From: an uncultured Clostridia bacterium
GTDB lineage: Bacteria > Bacillota > Clostridia > TANB77 > CAG-508
DNA: 53,596 nt
Assembly: GCA_948678575.1 (NCBI GenBank)
Contig: CAPPGO010000002.1
Coordinates: forward strand, 1 to 53,596
Direction of reading: 5' to 3'
Both the position numbers and the translations under genes were made by a program. Below are positions 1-9,135 of this stretch, piece by piece. Every line of letters begins with the position of its first letter. Positions within the stretch are counted from its first letter, which is position 1. A model generated the notes under the pieces. It saw only the letters and a list, made by a program, of their open reading frames with translations. It searched no databases and was not told the DNA's origin.

Positions 1-117
1 CCTTGCCTTTTTAATAAAATTTTCCTTGCTAAAATTTAATTATTTTCCAACCTATATTTTTTAAAGAAAGGAAAAGAAAAATGTGTAAACAAAAGAGAAG
101 CAGAGGGAAAACAAAAA

Positions 118-3100
118 ATGAATTTTTTAAACAAGCAAAACGGAATAACCTTAATAGCATTAGTTATTTCAATAATAGTAATGCTAATATTAGCAGGTGT
201 TTCAATTAATGCAATTATAGGTGAAAAAGGAATTTTAACACAAACTAAGGATGCTGCAATGAAAAATAAGCTTGCGACATTATTAGAACAGATTGATATT
301 TATAGAGTAAGTCAAGAAATGGAAAATAAAACTGGATTAGAGTTATATCCTATAAAAAAGAATGATACAGGATCTTTAATTACGATTACAAGTAAACTTC
401 AAAATGGTGAACTTACATTAAGTGATTTAAAATCAGAGTTAAAACAATATTTAGTACGAAAAGCTACTCAAATAGATACGACAATTGTTGCTAATGTTAA
501 TGATTATAAGGTATATAAAGATTATTATTACATTGATGAAAATTTAATTCCAGCAGTTTCAGAATTTAATGGAAGAGTAGTACTTTTAATAGGAATATCA
601 AGTTATACAGTTATTAGTTTAGATGGATATGATTGGGGTGGAAGTGGTGATAATTCATATGCTTTACAAATTTCTAATTCGCAATCTGCCGCAGAAGAAC
701 TTAATGCATATTCATCATATTATGCAGCAGGCAATAATACATATAAATTGTCAGGAGTTGGAAAATTAACTGTGGTGGGTGAAAAAACAGAGAAACTTGC
801 TAATATTATAGGAGAAAACTTTGAAAAAGGAATAAAAGAACTAGATTTAGTTAGTATAACAGAAAAATTTTCAATACCAACCACTACTACTGCGAATATA
901 AATTATGATTGTATTGGAAAAAATTCTTCTGGAAATAAAATATATGTAAAACAATTATTAATTGATGTAATCAATGAGGGAGCAACGGTTTATATAATAG
1001 ATATGAATAATGACTTGTGGGCTTGGGGATTTTCAGGTTATAATAAGCTTGCCTTAGGAATAACTGGTAATGTTGCAACACCTACAAAATTATTACAAGG
1101 TATTCAAGAAAATGGAACTCAGGTTAAAATATCAAAAGTTTGGGCAAATGGTGCTAATACAGTAGTTTTAACTACCCAAAATAATATTTATATGGCTGGT
1201 TGCAATACAAATGGATTGTTAGGTCAAGAAACTACTGATTCTTATGCATCTTGGGTACAACCAACAATATATTTAGGTGTAGATGAAATAACGAGTGTGG
1301 AAAAATATGAAACTTTAATTGGTACTATGGAAGATGGAAATTTAAAGGACATTTATTTACATAGTGGTGCTAATAGTGAAATGTCAATTTTTATATTATA
1401 TGATAATGGAAAATGTTATTGGAAAGGATATAGCTCAAATGGAATAAGTGGTAAGTTACCTGCAACTTCGAGATATGTTGATGTAACAGAACTATTAAAC
1501 AATGATATACAAGCAGTACTTGGAGAAACTTATTCATCAAAAGATCTAAAAAAAATATATACATGTTACACTAATGCGTTTTATACTTTTAGAGATGGTA
1601 CTTTTTTTACTGGAGGTTGGAAGGGCTCGGCAGGTCATGGTGATGGTGACAATATAATAAATTATGCTATGGATTTAGATGATAATATTATTTCTAATGT
1701 AAAAGATGTAAAAGCAAGAGATATCATTTTAACTAATGATAATTTATATTATACAAGAACAGAAGAATATGAAGAAGGCACTACAACTATAAAAAAATGG
1801 CATCAAAAATGTGTAGCATTAAAAGATCTTCCAACAGGTTTTTCTTTTGAAAATGCAATACTTTTAAGTAAAAATTATATAATTTCTAATAATATTGTTT
1901 ATGAAATTAAATATAATCCATATAAAGTAGAACTAACATTAGAAAAAAATGAGGAATTATCTAATAAAAATATTATAAATAGCAAAGTAATTTGTAATAT
2001 GAGTGATGGTAATAATAAAAGTGGAGTTTCGTCAAAATATAAATATGTATATTGTACAACTGATGGTAAATTTTATATAAATAATGTAGATGAAATTTAT
2101 ATAAGTGATGAAAATAGTTTATATCATTCAACTGATTTAGGATTTGACAATACTATATATGTTTCCTCAGATTCAGAAAATATTGATATTTTATTAGAAA
2201 ATTATGATTATATTGAAGAATTGGATAAAAATAATAAAACTAATTTAATAGAAGATAGTGCTTTTGTTTCAAAAGTTGTTTCTTCTGCAAATGTAAAGTA
2301 TTTAGTGTATAATGATAGTGATGATGGAGGTAATTATGTGAAATTTAAGGGAAATAAGCGTTGTGGATTATGCGGAGAAGATTTTAAAGATAATATAATA
2401 TTTAATAGAATTAGCAAAAATTCCAATGATACATTAGAGGTAAAACAGGTATTTTCATCTAATTATACAAAAACATCTAATAGTAAAAAAAGGTGTTCAT
2501 CAAGTGTTTTTTTAACTAATGATAATTCAGTTTATTGGGCTGGAACTATATCAGGAAGTCATTCAGGATTTGTTTGCATGAAGGGGGTACAATACACAGA
2601 AAATGATTATATAAAAGAAGATGATGGTGCAGTTAGTTATAGATATAGCAAATATCCTTTATTAGTTGAAAATGAAATTTTAAATTCTATTTCAGATAAA
2701 ATTGAGAATATTGTTTTTTCAAAGTTTGATTTAGAAGGTGGTATTAATACATTTAGTACAGCAATTCTTACTACCGACGGAAATGTTTATGTATATGGAA
2801 ATAATGGAAAAACAAATGGAACTGGTACAAATATAACAGATTATGCTTTATTAAATATAGGAGATAAGATAAAAAAGGTATATTCAGCCAATGGTTTAAT
2901 GTTTGCAATTACTGAAAATGGTGATGTATATTCATGGGGATATGATTATTATAATTTAACTGGAAAAAGTCAAGAATTCCTATCAACACCTGTAAAATTG
3001 CCATTATCAAATGTATATTATATTACCATAGGTGAAGGATTTGCAATTTTTGCAACAGAGGATGGAAAAGTTTATGGAATTGGAAGAAATGAATATGGTC

Positions 3101-3165
3101 AATTGGGAACAGGAAATAATACACCAGCAACAAATTTTGTTGAGTGTGTTGAACTTGAAAAATAA
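118..3165 (+). CDS. Giant prepilin-like protein with RCC1-like repeats
   Basis: Predicted surface protein of 1015 residues. Residues 1-30 form a type IV prepilin-like signal: a short leader ending NKQNG, then ITLIALVIS and a hydrophobic helix, so cleavage after Gly9 by a prepilin peptidase is expected. The remainder is far larger than any pilin. It contains RCC1/beta-propeller-like strands such as WAWGFSGYNK near residue 300, DVYSWGYDYYN near 940 and KVYGIGRNEYGQLGTG close to the C-terminus. Two related genes follow at 11671 and 15230. ATG 118 is in frame with the pilin core but has only a weak GAGGG site. A second ATG at 81 has a better AAAGGA site but is one frame off. Its binding target is unknown. 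Confidence 0.8.
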   Translation: MNFLNKQNGITLIALVISIIVMLILAGVSINAIIGEKGILTQTKDAAMKNKLATLLEQIDIYRVSQEMENKTGLELYPIKKNDTGSLITITSKLQNGELTLSDLKSELKQYLVRKATQIDTTIVANVNDYKVYKDYYYIDENLIPAVSEFNGRVVLLIGISSYTVISLDGYDWGGSGDNSYALQISNSQSAAEELNAYSSYYAAGNNTYKLSGVGKLTVVGEKTEKLANIIGENFEKGIKELDLVSITEKFSIPTTTTANINYDCIGKNSSGNKIYVKQLLIDVINEGATVYIIDMNNDLWAWGFSGYNKLALGITGNVATPTKLLQGIQENGTQVKISKVWANGANTVVLTTQNNIYMAGCNTNGLLGQETTDSYASWVQPTIYLGVDEITSVEKYETLIGTMEDGNLKDIYLHSGANSEMSIFILYDNGKCYWKGYSSNGISGKLPATSRYVDVTELLNNDIQAVLGETYSSKDLKKIYTCYTNAFYTFRDGTFFTGGWKGSAGHGDGDNIINYAMDLDDNIISNVKDVKARDIILTNDNLYYTRTEEYEEGTTTIKKWHQKCVALKDLPTGFSFENAILLSKNYIISNNIVYEIKYNPYKVELTLEKNEELSNKNIINSKVICNMSDGNNKSGVSSKYKYVYCTTDGKFYINNVDEIYISDENSLYHSTDLGFDNTIYVSSDSENIDILLENYDYIEELDKNNKTNLIEDSAFVSKVVSSANVKYLVYNDSDDGGNYVKFKGNKRCGLCGEDFKDNIIFNRISKNSNDTLEVKQVFSSNYTKTSNSKKRCSSSVFLTNDNSVYWAGTISGSHSGFVCMKGVQYTENDYIKEDDGAVSYRYSKYPLLVENEILNSISDKIENIVFSKFDLEGGINTFSTAILTTDGNVYVYGNNGKTNGTGTNITDYALLNIGDKIKKVYSANGLMFAITENGDVYSWGYDYYNLTGKSQEFLSTPVKLPLSNVYYITIGEGFAIFATEDGKVYGIGRNEYGQLGTGNNTPATNFVECVELEK

Positions 3166-3192
3166 AAATGGTGTATAATTTACACCATTTTT
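3164..3192. terminator. Bidirectional terminator between convergent genes
   Basis: A 12-bp perfect stem (AAAAATGGTGTA with TACACCATTTTT, 5-nt loop) lies between the stop codons of the pilin-like gene and the convergent U32 gene. It overlaps both ends and has an A-run on one side and a T-run on the other, so it can serve both directions. Confidence 0.85.
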
Positions 3193-5630
3193 ATTTTACC
3201 ATTAGTATAATCTTTCCCATCAAATCTATTTCCAGATTTTACAGTAGATATAATATTTTTGATTTCTGCTAGATTTTTGTCTAAAATATCAATTCGTGCG
3301 AAATCTATATTTAATTCGTTATAAGTAATAGATGTAGTTTTACTATTAAAAATAGTAGTAATAGTAGTTGTATTGTCTGGAACAATTCTAAATTTAAAAC
3401 CTAATCTATCTTTTAGTTGGAATTTTTCATCTAACATACATTTTCTGTCGCAATTTTTATAACATTTATTGCTTTCACCAAGAAAACAATAGTTATTAGT
3501 CATTAACGGTGTTTTTCCGTAAACAATAACTTCTGTGGAAATAGGTGAGTTATTTAAAAGTTCCTGAGTTTCACATTTATTAAGTTCAACAGAAGGTATA
3601 TATCTGTTAATTCCTTTTTCTTTTAATTCATTTAAAGAATAAATATTAAAAATATTTAGGTTATAATTTGCTATTAAATCTAAATTGTAATTTTTAAATA
3701 AATTAATTTGTGAAATATGAGAAATAACAGCACCTGTAATAGAGAAATTTAGTATTATATTTTTTATTAATTGTTCATATTTATCTTTATAAATACCATC
3801 TTTCATAATTGTTGGCATATAAATATATGTATTGAATTTTTTTGACAAAGCTTTTAATAAATCCTTATATTTATTGTTATTCCAATATTTAAAAGGTATA
3901 TATAATGCATCAATATTTTCTAGTTCAAGGTAATTGTAATTTAAGTTTACGATATTTAAAAGTAAAGATAATTTAGGTTGTTTTGTAGTTTTAGAATAAT
4001 TTAATGCATTTGGTAGTTTAGGAGTAATATCATGTGTGTATTTTTCTAGAACCATTTTTTCTAAACCAGAAAGTGCAGTTCTTCTCATATCGTTTAAGAT
4101 ACTTACTTTTGGAATAAATAATCCGTCGTCTAAATCAATTTTTATATCTGTAAATTCAAATTCTGTGTTTCCAGTTTTTGAAAGCATGGTTTTAATTTTA
4201 TCATTAGATAATGGCATGTTTATTGCTTGTTCTGGAACTATTTCGGAAGTAATAGAATATTCTAAACCACTATAAAATCCATTTGAACCTTTTACTGTTA
4301 GTTTGATAGGTTTGTCTTTTAAAATTCTAATTTCAGCAGTTAAAGGAATTTTTTTAAATTCTTTATCTTGATTAAAAGTAGGGGACATAGCTTCATTTAA
4401 AGCTTTGCTTTCCATTTTATATATTTTAGAATTTATTTTGATATCACCTTTCATTCTACCAATAGTTACTTTTTTGCCTTTGGCAAGAGTTTTAAAGTTA
4501 TGGTTATCCACCATAAGTTCAGAAACTGTGTATAAATCATTAACAATTCTAATCTTATCACCAATAGAAAGAGAATTTTCAAGTTCTAGGGAAATATGAC
4601 CTTTATTAGAATTGAATCTAAAAACTTTTCCAATATAAATTCCTTCATTATTGGATTTTTCGGTAAAGATTAAATTTCTATTTTCTTTTATATCTAGATG
4701 CCCACTAGAAAAACCACCTCTGTTAAAGCTTTGTAGTAATTCTTCCTTATCTGTAAGAGAAGTATTATCATTTATTTTTTCTAAATCTTTATGAATTAAG
4801 GAAATAATTTGTTCATCTGTTAAATCTAAATGTTCTAATATGAAATCTATATATTTTCTATAAATTCTAGTTACTGTTGCAACATAAGTTGGCGTTTTTA
4901 AACGACCCTCTATTTTAAAGCAATCAATTCCGCTTCTAATAAGAGCAGGTAAATAGTCTAATGCACATAAATCACGAGGTGAAAGTAAAAATCCAGAGGA
5001 AATTTTTTCATTTTTGCTATTTACAAGCTCATAAGGTAATCTGCAAGGTTGGGCACATAGTCCACGATTTCCAGATCTATCACCAACCATACTAGAAAAT
5101 AGGCAACCACCAGAATATGAAATACAAAGTGCGCCATGAATAAATACTTCAATTTCACAAGAAGTATTTTCTTTAATATATTTTATTTCTGATATATCTA
5201 ATTCACGAGAAAGGACAACTCTGGAAAAACCTTGATTTGCTAAATTTTGTACACCCTCTAAATTATGTACAGTCATTTGAGTGCTTGCATGTAGAGGAAT
5301 TTCTGGATGATTTTTTAATAAATAATTACTAAGTCCTAAATCTTGAATTATAATAGCGTCAACTCCAAGATTATATGCAAGTACAGCAAGTTTTACTGCT
5401 TCTTCAAATTCGTCATTTTTGATTAATGTATTTAAAGTAAGATTTACTTTTACATTATGTAGTTTTGCATAATTTATAGCTTCTTTTAAAGTGCTTTGAT
5501 CAAAATTAGTAGCTCTTGCTCTGGCATTAAAGCTTGATGCTCCTAAATACACACTGTCTGCGCCATTTTGTACAGCAGCTTTTAAACATTCAAAATCGCC
5601 TACGGGCGAAAGTAATTCGGGCTTTTTCAT
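3180..5630 (-). CDS. Peptidase U32 family protein (RlhA/collagenase-like)
   Basis: 816-residue U32 family protein. The N-terminus (KKPELLSPVGDFECLKAAV, then GADSVYLGA) and the middle (HASTQMTVHN, ELDISEIKYI, EVFIHGALCISYSGGCLFSS, RGLCAQPCR) are the family hallmarks, with clustered cysteines near residues 168-193. The long C-terminal half and a second cysteine cluster near 720-735 (CFLGESNKCYKNCDRKC) match the long U32 form with a DUF3656-like region. Family members include RlhA (hydroxylation of 23S rRNA cytidine) and proteins annotated as collagenases; the rRNA role is the more likely one, by inference. ATG 5630 has an AAAGGAA site upstream. It is transcribed divergently from the OLE RNA gene. 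Confidence 0.88.
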   Translation of the reverse strand: MKKPELLSPVGDFECLKAAVQNGADSVYLGASSFNARARATNFDQSTLKEAINYAKLHNVKVNLTLNTLIKNDEFEEAVKLAVLAYNLGVDAIIIQDLGLSNYLLKNHPEIPLHASTQMTVHNLEGVQNLANQGFSRVVLSRELDISEIKYIKENTSCEIEVFIHGALCISYSGGCLFSSMVGDRSGNRGLCAQPCRLPYELVNSKNEKISSGFLLSPRDLCALDYLPALIRSGIDCFKIEGRLKTPTYVATVTRIYRKYIDFILEHLDLTDEQIISLIHKDLEKINDNTSLTDKEELLQSFNRGGFSSGHLDIKENRNLIFTEKSNNEGIYIGKVFRFNSNKGHISLELENSLSIGDKIRIVNDLYTVSELMVDNHNFKTLAKGKKVTIGRMKGDIKINSKIYKMESKALNEAMSPTFNQDKEFKKIPLTAEIRILKDKPIKLTVKGSNGFYSGLEYSITSEIVPEQAINMPLSNDKIKTMLSKTGNTEFEFTDIKIDLDDGLFIPKVSILNDMRRTALSGLEKMVLEKYTHDITPKLPNALNYSKTTKQPKLSLLLNIVNLNYNYLELENIDALYIPFKYWNNNKYKDLLKALSKKFNTYIYMPTIMKDGIYKDKYEQLIKNIILNFSITGAVISHISQINLFKNYNLDLIANYNLNIFNIYSLNELKEKGINRYIPSVELNKCETQELLNNSPISTEVIVYGKTPLMTNNYCFLGESNKCYKNCDRKCMLDEKFQLKDRLGFKFRIVPDNTTTITTIFNSKTTSITYNELNIDFARIDILDKNLAEIKNIISTVKSGNRFDGKDYTNGKIKMV

Positions 5631-5725
5631 AAATAATATAATTCCTTTCTTTAAGCGCCAATAAATGTGAAAAAATATAATTTTTCGACTTTACATAATT
5701 TTTATTATATCATATTAATAGTAAC

Positions 5726-5754
5726 TTTACAATGTAAAAATAAAATGTTATAAT
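5726..5754 (+). promoter_or_regulatory. Sigma-A promoter for the OLE RNA gene
   Basis: TTTACA at 5726-5731 and TATAAT at 5749-5754 are separated by exactly 17 bp. Transcription should begin near 5761, where the higher-GC noncoding segment starts. Confidence 0.8.
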
Positions 5755-5761
5755 TATATCG

Positions 5762-6300
5762 TTGGTGCATTATTCTAGTGTATGTACTTATTATGAGGGT
5801 AGGGCTAAAAATCTACTAGAAGGGTATTGCATGTTGAAGTTTCTTAATGTTCGCGCATTACGCCCAGTTTTGCGTGGCTTTGAGGAGTAAAGATTTTAGG
5901 ATAGAATGTAATGGCATATATTTAATTCCTATTTTCGTTGAGACTTATACAAGACTTTTTTGTTAAGTAGGAACTATGTGGCTTTTGTTACATAGCGTAA
6001 TATTCGTCTTGAGTGGTGTATTTGGGATTAGTTTTTACTTAGCTATGAAATATATGTTGCAAAAAAGACTAGTAATAAGTAAACATACTCAAAGAAAATT
6101 TCTAGAATGTTTGTTTCGATTTAAAGAAACAAGAAGAAATATGGATTAAGGTACGGATTTAAGTGGCAATCTGGCATCTTTTTATAAGAGAATTCCTTAA
6201 ATGGAAACGGCTATTCCAGTAATGGAAAGTGGAAATTCGAGAAATTCTGCTAGACCTAAACCGTAAAATTTACATATATCTTCACCAACTAAAATTTTGT
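5762..6300 (+). ncRNA. ole: OLE RNA (ornate large extremophilic RNA)
   Basis: About 540 nt without a long open reading frame and less AT-rich than its surroundings. It sits behind its own strong promoter and directly upstream of a gene for an OapA-like membrane protein. Size (about 600 nt is usual), position and partner gene match the known OLE RNA arrangement in anaerobic and extremophilic Bacillota. Local pairings are visible, for example in the 3' part around 6198-6245 (GGAAACGGCTATTCC and later repeats of TGGAAA). In other bacteria OLE forms a membrane ribonucleoprotein with OapA and is linked to ethanol, cold and magnesium stress. The call rests on context and size, not on a covariance-model match; both ends are estimates. 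Confidence 0.82.
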
Positions 6301-6319
6301 TTTAGAGGTATTTTGGTTA

Positions 6320-6838
6320 ATGAAAAAAAATAAAAAGCCCAACTCGTGGGTTATAACAGTAGCGATAACAACTTTTGTGCTATCTCTATTTTTTTCATAT
6401 GTTTCTAACACTGCAATTTCAAATTTAAAAGTATTACCAGGTATTGTTATTTTATTTTTAGTAATTTTAATTGGTATTATGTTTGATTTAGTAGGTGTTG
6501 CAGTTACAATTGCAAAGGAAGAAGAATTTCATGCAAGAGCTAGTAAAAAAATAAAAGGTTCAAAAACTGCAATAAAATTAATTAGAAATTCTGAAAAAGT
6601 TTCAAATTTCTGTGCTGATGTTATTGGAGATATATGTGGTGTAATAAGTGGTGCAATATCAGCAATGATAGCATTGAAGCTTACTCAAACTTATGGTATG
6701 AGCACATCATTTCAATTTGTAGTTAGTGCATTGGTAGCTTCATTAACTGTTAGTGGTAAAGCTTTTACCAAAGGAATAGCAAAGAGAAATGCAAATAAAA
6801 TTTTAGAAATAATTACAAAAGTAATAAATTTTGATTAA
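6320..6838 (+). CDS. oapA: OLE-associated membrane protein (OapA-like)
   Basis: 172-residue integral membrane protein with hydrophobic segments at about residues 11-31, 40-62, 105-125 and 130-150. The conserved block runs FDLVGVAVTIAKEEEFHARAS, then KGSKTAIKLIRNSEKV and CADVIGDICGVISG. It includes an Asp-x3-Asp pair (D100/D104), the motif I associate with OapA, the obligate partner that carries OLE RNA to the membrane as a dimer. It lies 20-60 nt downstream of the OLE RNA and is probably read from the same promoter. The ribosome site AGAGGT is at 6304-6309. Its stop overlaps the convergent sortase gene by 4 nt. Confidence 0.83.
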   Translation: MKKNKKPNSWVITVAITTFVLSLFFSYVSNTAISNLKVLPGIVILFLVILIGIMFDLVGVAVTIAKEEEFHARASKKIKGSKTAIKLIRNSEKVSNFCADVIGDICGVISGAISAMIALKLTQTYGMSTSFQFVVSALVASLTVSGKAFTKGIAKRNANKILEIITKVINFD

Positions 6839-7440
6839 TTTTTAAGAAACGCTTTTACAATAAAGCGTTTTTTATTTGAATTATTACATGTAATTAAAGT
6901 AAGCTCTTTTCGTATTAAAAGCTTATTATTCAATACGCTTAGGTCATCAGAATTTGTTTCAAAAGTATCATAGATAGAATATACATATTTATCATTTGAA
7001 TTCGAAAATAAATAAATTTCATCATCAATTTTTAATTTATTTAAATCACTAAAAAAAGTGTGATTGTCATAATTATGTCCAGCAATTGCAATATTTCCTT
7101 TTTCACTTATATTAGGACCATAAAATTTACATGGAGAAATTTTAAGTAATTCTTCATTAAATTCATTAAATACAGCATAACTTATTCCAAGTGAAGGGAT
7201 TTCTAATGTACCAAAAATATTGGAATCATTACTAATTTTATTAGTTTCATAAACCGAAGATATAATACTGCTTTGTGCTAATGTTTTGGAATAATTTTCA
7301 TAATTTAAAGTATCATTTTGTGATGATTTAAAAAAGCTTAAAGTTGCTATAATTCCTAAAATAGAAAAAGTAATTTGAACTTTAAAAAATTGTATTTTTT
7401 TCTTTGATTTTTTATTTATTTCTATAATTTGATTACTCAT
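6835..7440 (-). CDS. Sortase (class D-like transpeptidase)
   Basis: Membrane-anchored cysteine transpeptidase that links LPxTG-type proteins to the cell wall. After one N-terminal membrane helix comes the sortase fold: FGTLEIPSLGI, the His motif AGHNY, the catalytic TLITC and a downstream Arg in KRFIVKA. There is no substrate gene beside it, unlike the second sortase at 26023. The reading frame opens at a TTG at 7467, but neither start has a clear ribosome site; ATG 7440 (MSNQII) is chosen because a TATAAT-like -10 lies next to the TTG. The gene overlaps oapA by 4 nt tail to tail. Confidence 0.85.
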   Translation of the reverse strand: MSNQIIEINKKSKKKIQFFKVQITFSILGIIATLSFFKSSQNDTLNYENYSKTLAQSSIISSVYETNKISNDSNIFGTLEIPSLGISYAVFNEFNEELLKISPCKFYGPNISEKGNIAIAGHNYDNHTFFSDLNKLKIDDEIYLFSNSNDKYVYSIYDTFETNSDDLSVLNNKLLIRKELTLITCNNSNKKRFIVKAFLKN

Positions 7441-7472
7441 AAAGCTATTATGTGCAAAATTTTTCAATTATA

Positions 7473-7501
7473 TTGTATGGATTTTAAAATTTTGATATAA
7501 T
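7473..7501 (+). promoter_or_regulatory. Promoter for holA
   Basis: TTGTAT at 7473-7478 and TATAAT at 7496-7501 with a 17-bp spacer, 32 nt before the holA start. Confidence 0.6.
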
Positions 7502-7533
7502 GAGTTCAATAATTATTTAAGAAAGAGAAAATT

Positions 7534-8541
7534 ATGAATTACGATTCCTTAGACCGTGAATTAAATACAAATCTTAGAAGCATGTATTTGTTATATGGAG
7601 AAGAGCAATATTTAATTGATATGGCTGTGAAAAAGATAAAAAAGAAATTCGGAGAATTACTTTTAGGTATCAATTATATTGTTTTAGATGAGACCAACAT
7701 AAATGATTTAATTCCTAACATAGAAATGCCAGCTTTTGGATATGATAAAAAATTAATTATTGTAAAAAATTCTGGTTTATTTAAGAAAGATGGTAGAAAG
7801 AAAGCTCCAACTGAGATTCAAGAAAGAGTAGAAAATTATATTACAGATAATATTAGTATTATAGATGAAGGTGTAATTTTAGTTTTTGTTGAAAAAGAAG
7901 TTGATAAAAATTCTGTCTATGATTTACTAGAAAGAACTGGTATTGTGTGTCAAATTGATTTATTAAAACAAAATCAACTTGTTCAAAAATTAAAAAAAGT
8001 TTGTTCTTTGTATAAAGTAAATATTAGTGATATTGTATTAAATCATTTAATTGAAGTATCTGGAACGAACTTACAAGATTTAATGAATGAAATTAGAAAA
8101 TTAATTGAATATGCGGGTGAGAATGGTACTATTACCCAGAAAGATATAGAACTTCTTGCATCTAAGCAAATAGAAAGTGTAATTTTCGATTTAACAGATA
8201 GTTTGGGAGCTAAGCAAACAAATAAGGCTTTGGAAGTTTTAGATAACTTAATTTATCAAAAAGAACCACTACAAAAAATATTAATTACTTTATACAATCA
8301 TTTTAAAAAATTATATCTATGTAAAGAAGCAGTGAAATTAAATAAAGATGTTATTGTTAGCTTAAACTTAAAACCAAACCAAACATTTTTGGTAACGAAA
8401 TATAAAAAGCAATCATCATATTTTAAAGGTGATGATTTGAAATATCTTTTAGATGAATTAGTTAATTTAGATTACAATTCTAAAATAGGAAATATAGACA
8501 TAGATGTAGGCTTAAGAAGCATACTTTGCAGATTTTGTTAG
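7534..8541 (+). CDS. holA: DNA polymerase III subunit delta
   Basis: 335-residue clamp-loader subunit that opens and loads the beta sliding clamp. The start (LRSMYLLYGEEQYLIDMAVKKIKK) is the typical HolA N-terminus. Later LQDLMNEIRKLIEYAGENGTIT and DLTDSLGAKQTNKALEVLDNL match the AAA+ lid and collar of the family, and the length is normal. The ribosome site AAGAAAGAG precedes ATG 7534. The next gene starts 12 nt after the stop and is probably cotranscribed. Confidence 0.9.
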   Translation: MNYDSLDRELNTNLRSMYLLYGEEQYLIDMAVKKIKKKFGELLLGINYIVLDETNINDLIPNIEMPAFGYDKKLIIVKNSGLFKKDGRKKAPTEIQERVENYITDNISIIDEGVILVFVEKEVDKNSVYDLLERTGIVCQIDLLKQNQLVQKLKKVCSLYKVNISDIVLNHLIEVSGTNLQDLMNEIRKLIEYAGENGTITQKDIELLASKQIESVIFDLTDSLGAKQTNKALEVLDNLIYQKEPLQKILITLYNHFKKLYLCKEAVKLNKDVIVSLNLKPNQTFLVTKYKKQSSYFKGDDLKYLLDELVNLDYNSKIGNIDIDVGLRSILCRFC

Positions 8542-8553
8542 AAAGGATAAGGT

Positions 8554-9117
8554 ATGGGAGAAGTAGGATTTATAATAATTATTGCTACTATTGGTTTGTC
8601 ATATTATTTGCTTTTTAAAGAGCATCATAAAAGAAATGAAATGAAGTTTAGTGAAATTTATCCTTTGTTTATTGAATATGCTGTTATGTCAGTTATTTCA
8701 ATTTTGTTATTGGTATTTGGAATGGGGTCAGTAATTAATGGTTATACAAACAATGATGAAATAGTAGAAGTTATAAAAGAGCTTACAGTTGGTTTGGTTA
8801 CAATTTGTTTAGTAATTTTACATTTCATATTTTGGATAAAAAAACATAGAATAGATTTAGATTTTGAAGTAAGAGAAGTAGACGAAAAAAGAACTTCTAA
8901 TATTGCAGAATGGATAGAAATAATAATTTTTATTTTGGTAATTATAGGTTCAATATTTAATATTGTTAAGTATATTCAATTTATTGATGAAGTAGTAAAA
9001 TATAAACAATTGTCAATATCAGTGCTTTGCATAATTGCATCAGTAATTTTAATTCGTAATTTAAATCCTTTAAATATAAATAAAAAAATAAAAGAAATAT
9101 TAAAGAGCAAGAAATAA
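8554..9117 (+). CDS. Hypothetical membrane protein
   Basis: 187 residues with about five predicted membrane helices: near residues 3-23, 42-64, 81-100, 121-140 and 150-168. The polar stretch RKKHRIDLDFEVREVDEKRTS-like region falls between helices three and four. No family is recognised. AAAGGATAAGGT precedes ATG 8554. It follows holA by 12 nt and ends in a shared bidirectional terminator. Function unknown. Confidence 0.7.
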   Translation: MGEVGFIIIIATIGLSYYLLFKEHHKRNEMKFSEIYPLFIEYAVMSVISILLLVFGMGSVINGYTNNDEIVEVIKELTVGLVTICLVILHFIFWIKKHRIDLDFEVREVDEKRTSNIAEWIEIIIFILVIIGSIFNIVKYIQFIDEVVKYKQLSISVLCIIASVILIRNLNPLNINKKIKEILKSKK

Positions 9118-9132
9118 AATTCTTGCTCTTTA
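9101..9132. terminator. Bidirectional terminator (membrane protein / PBP)
   Basis: Perfect 13-bp stem with arms at 9101-9113 and 9120-9132 (core AAAGAGCAAGAA), located between convergent genes. Confidence 0.85.
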
Positions 9133-9135
9133 TAT

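Noticed and set aside
3180..5630. Plus-strand open frames at 4036 and 4405
   Set aside because: They lie inside the U32 gene on the other strand, have no ribosome site and encode no recognisable domain.
5762..6300. tmRNA, RNase P RNA or 6S RNA for the noncoding segment
   Set aside because: No tag reading frame, CCA-type end or RNase P core motif was seen, and the adjacent OapA-like gene specifically points to OLE.
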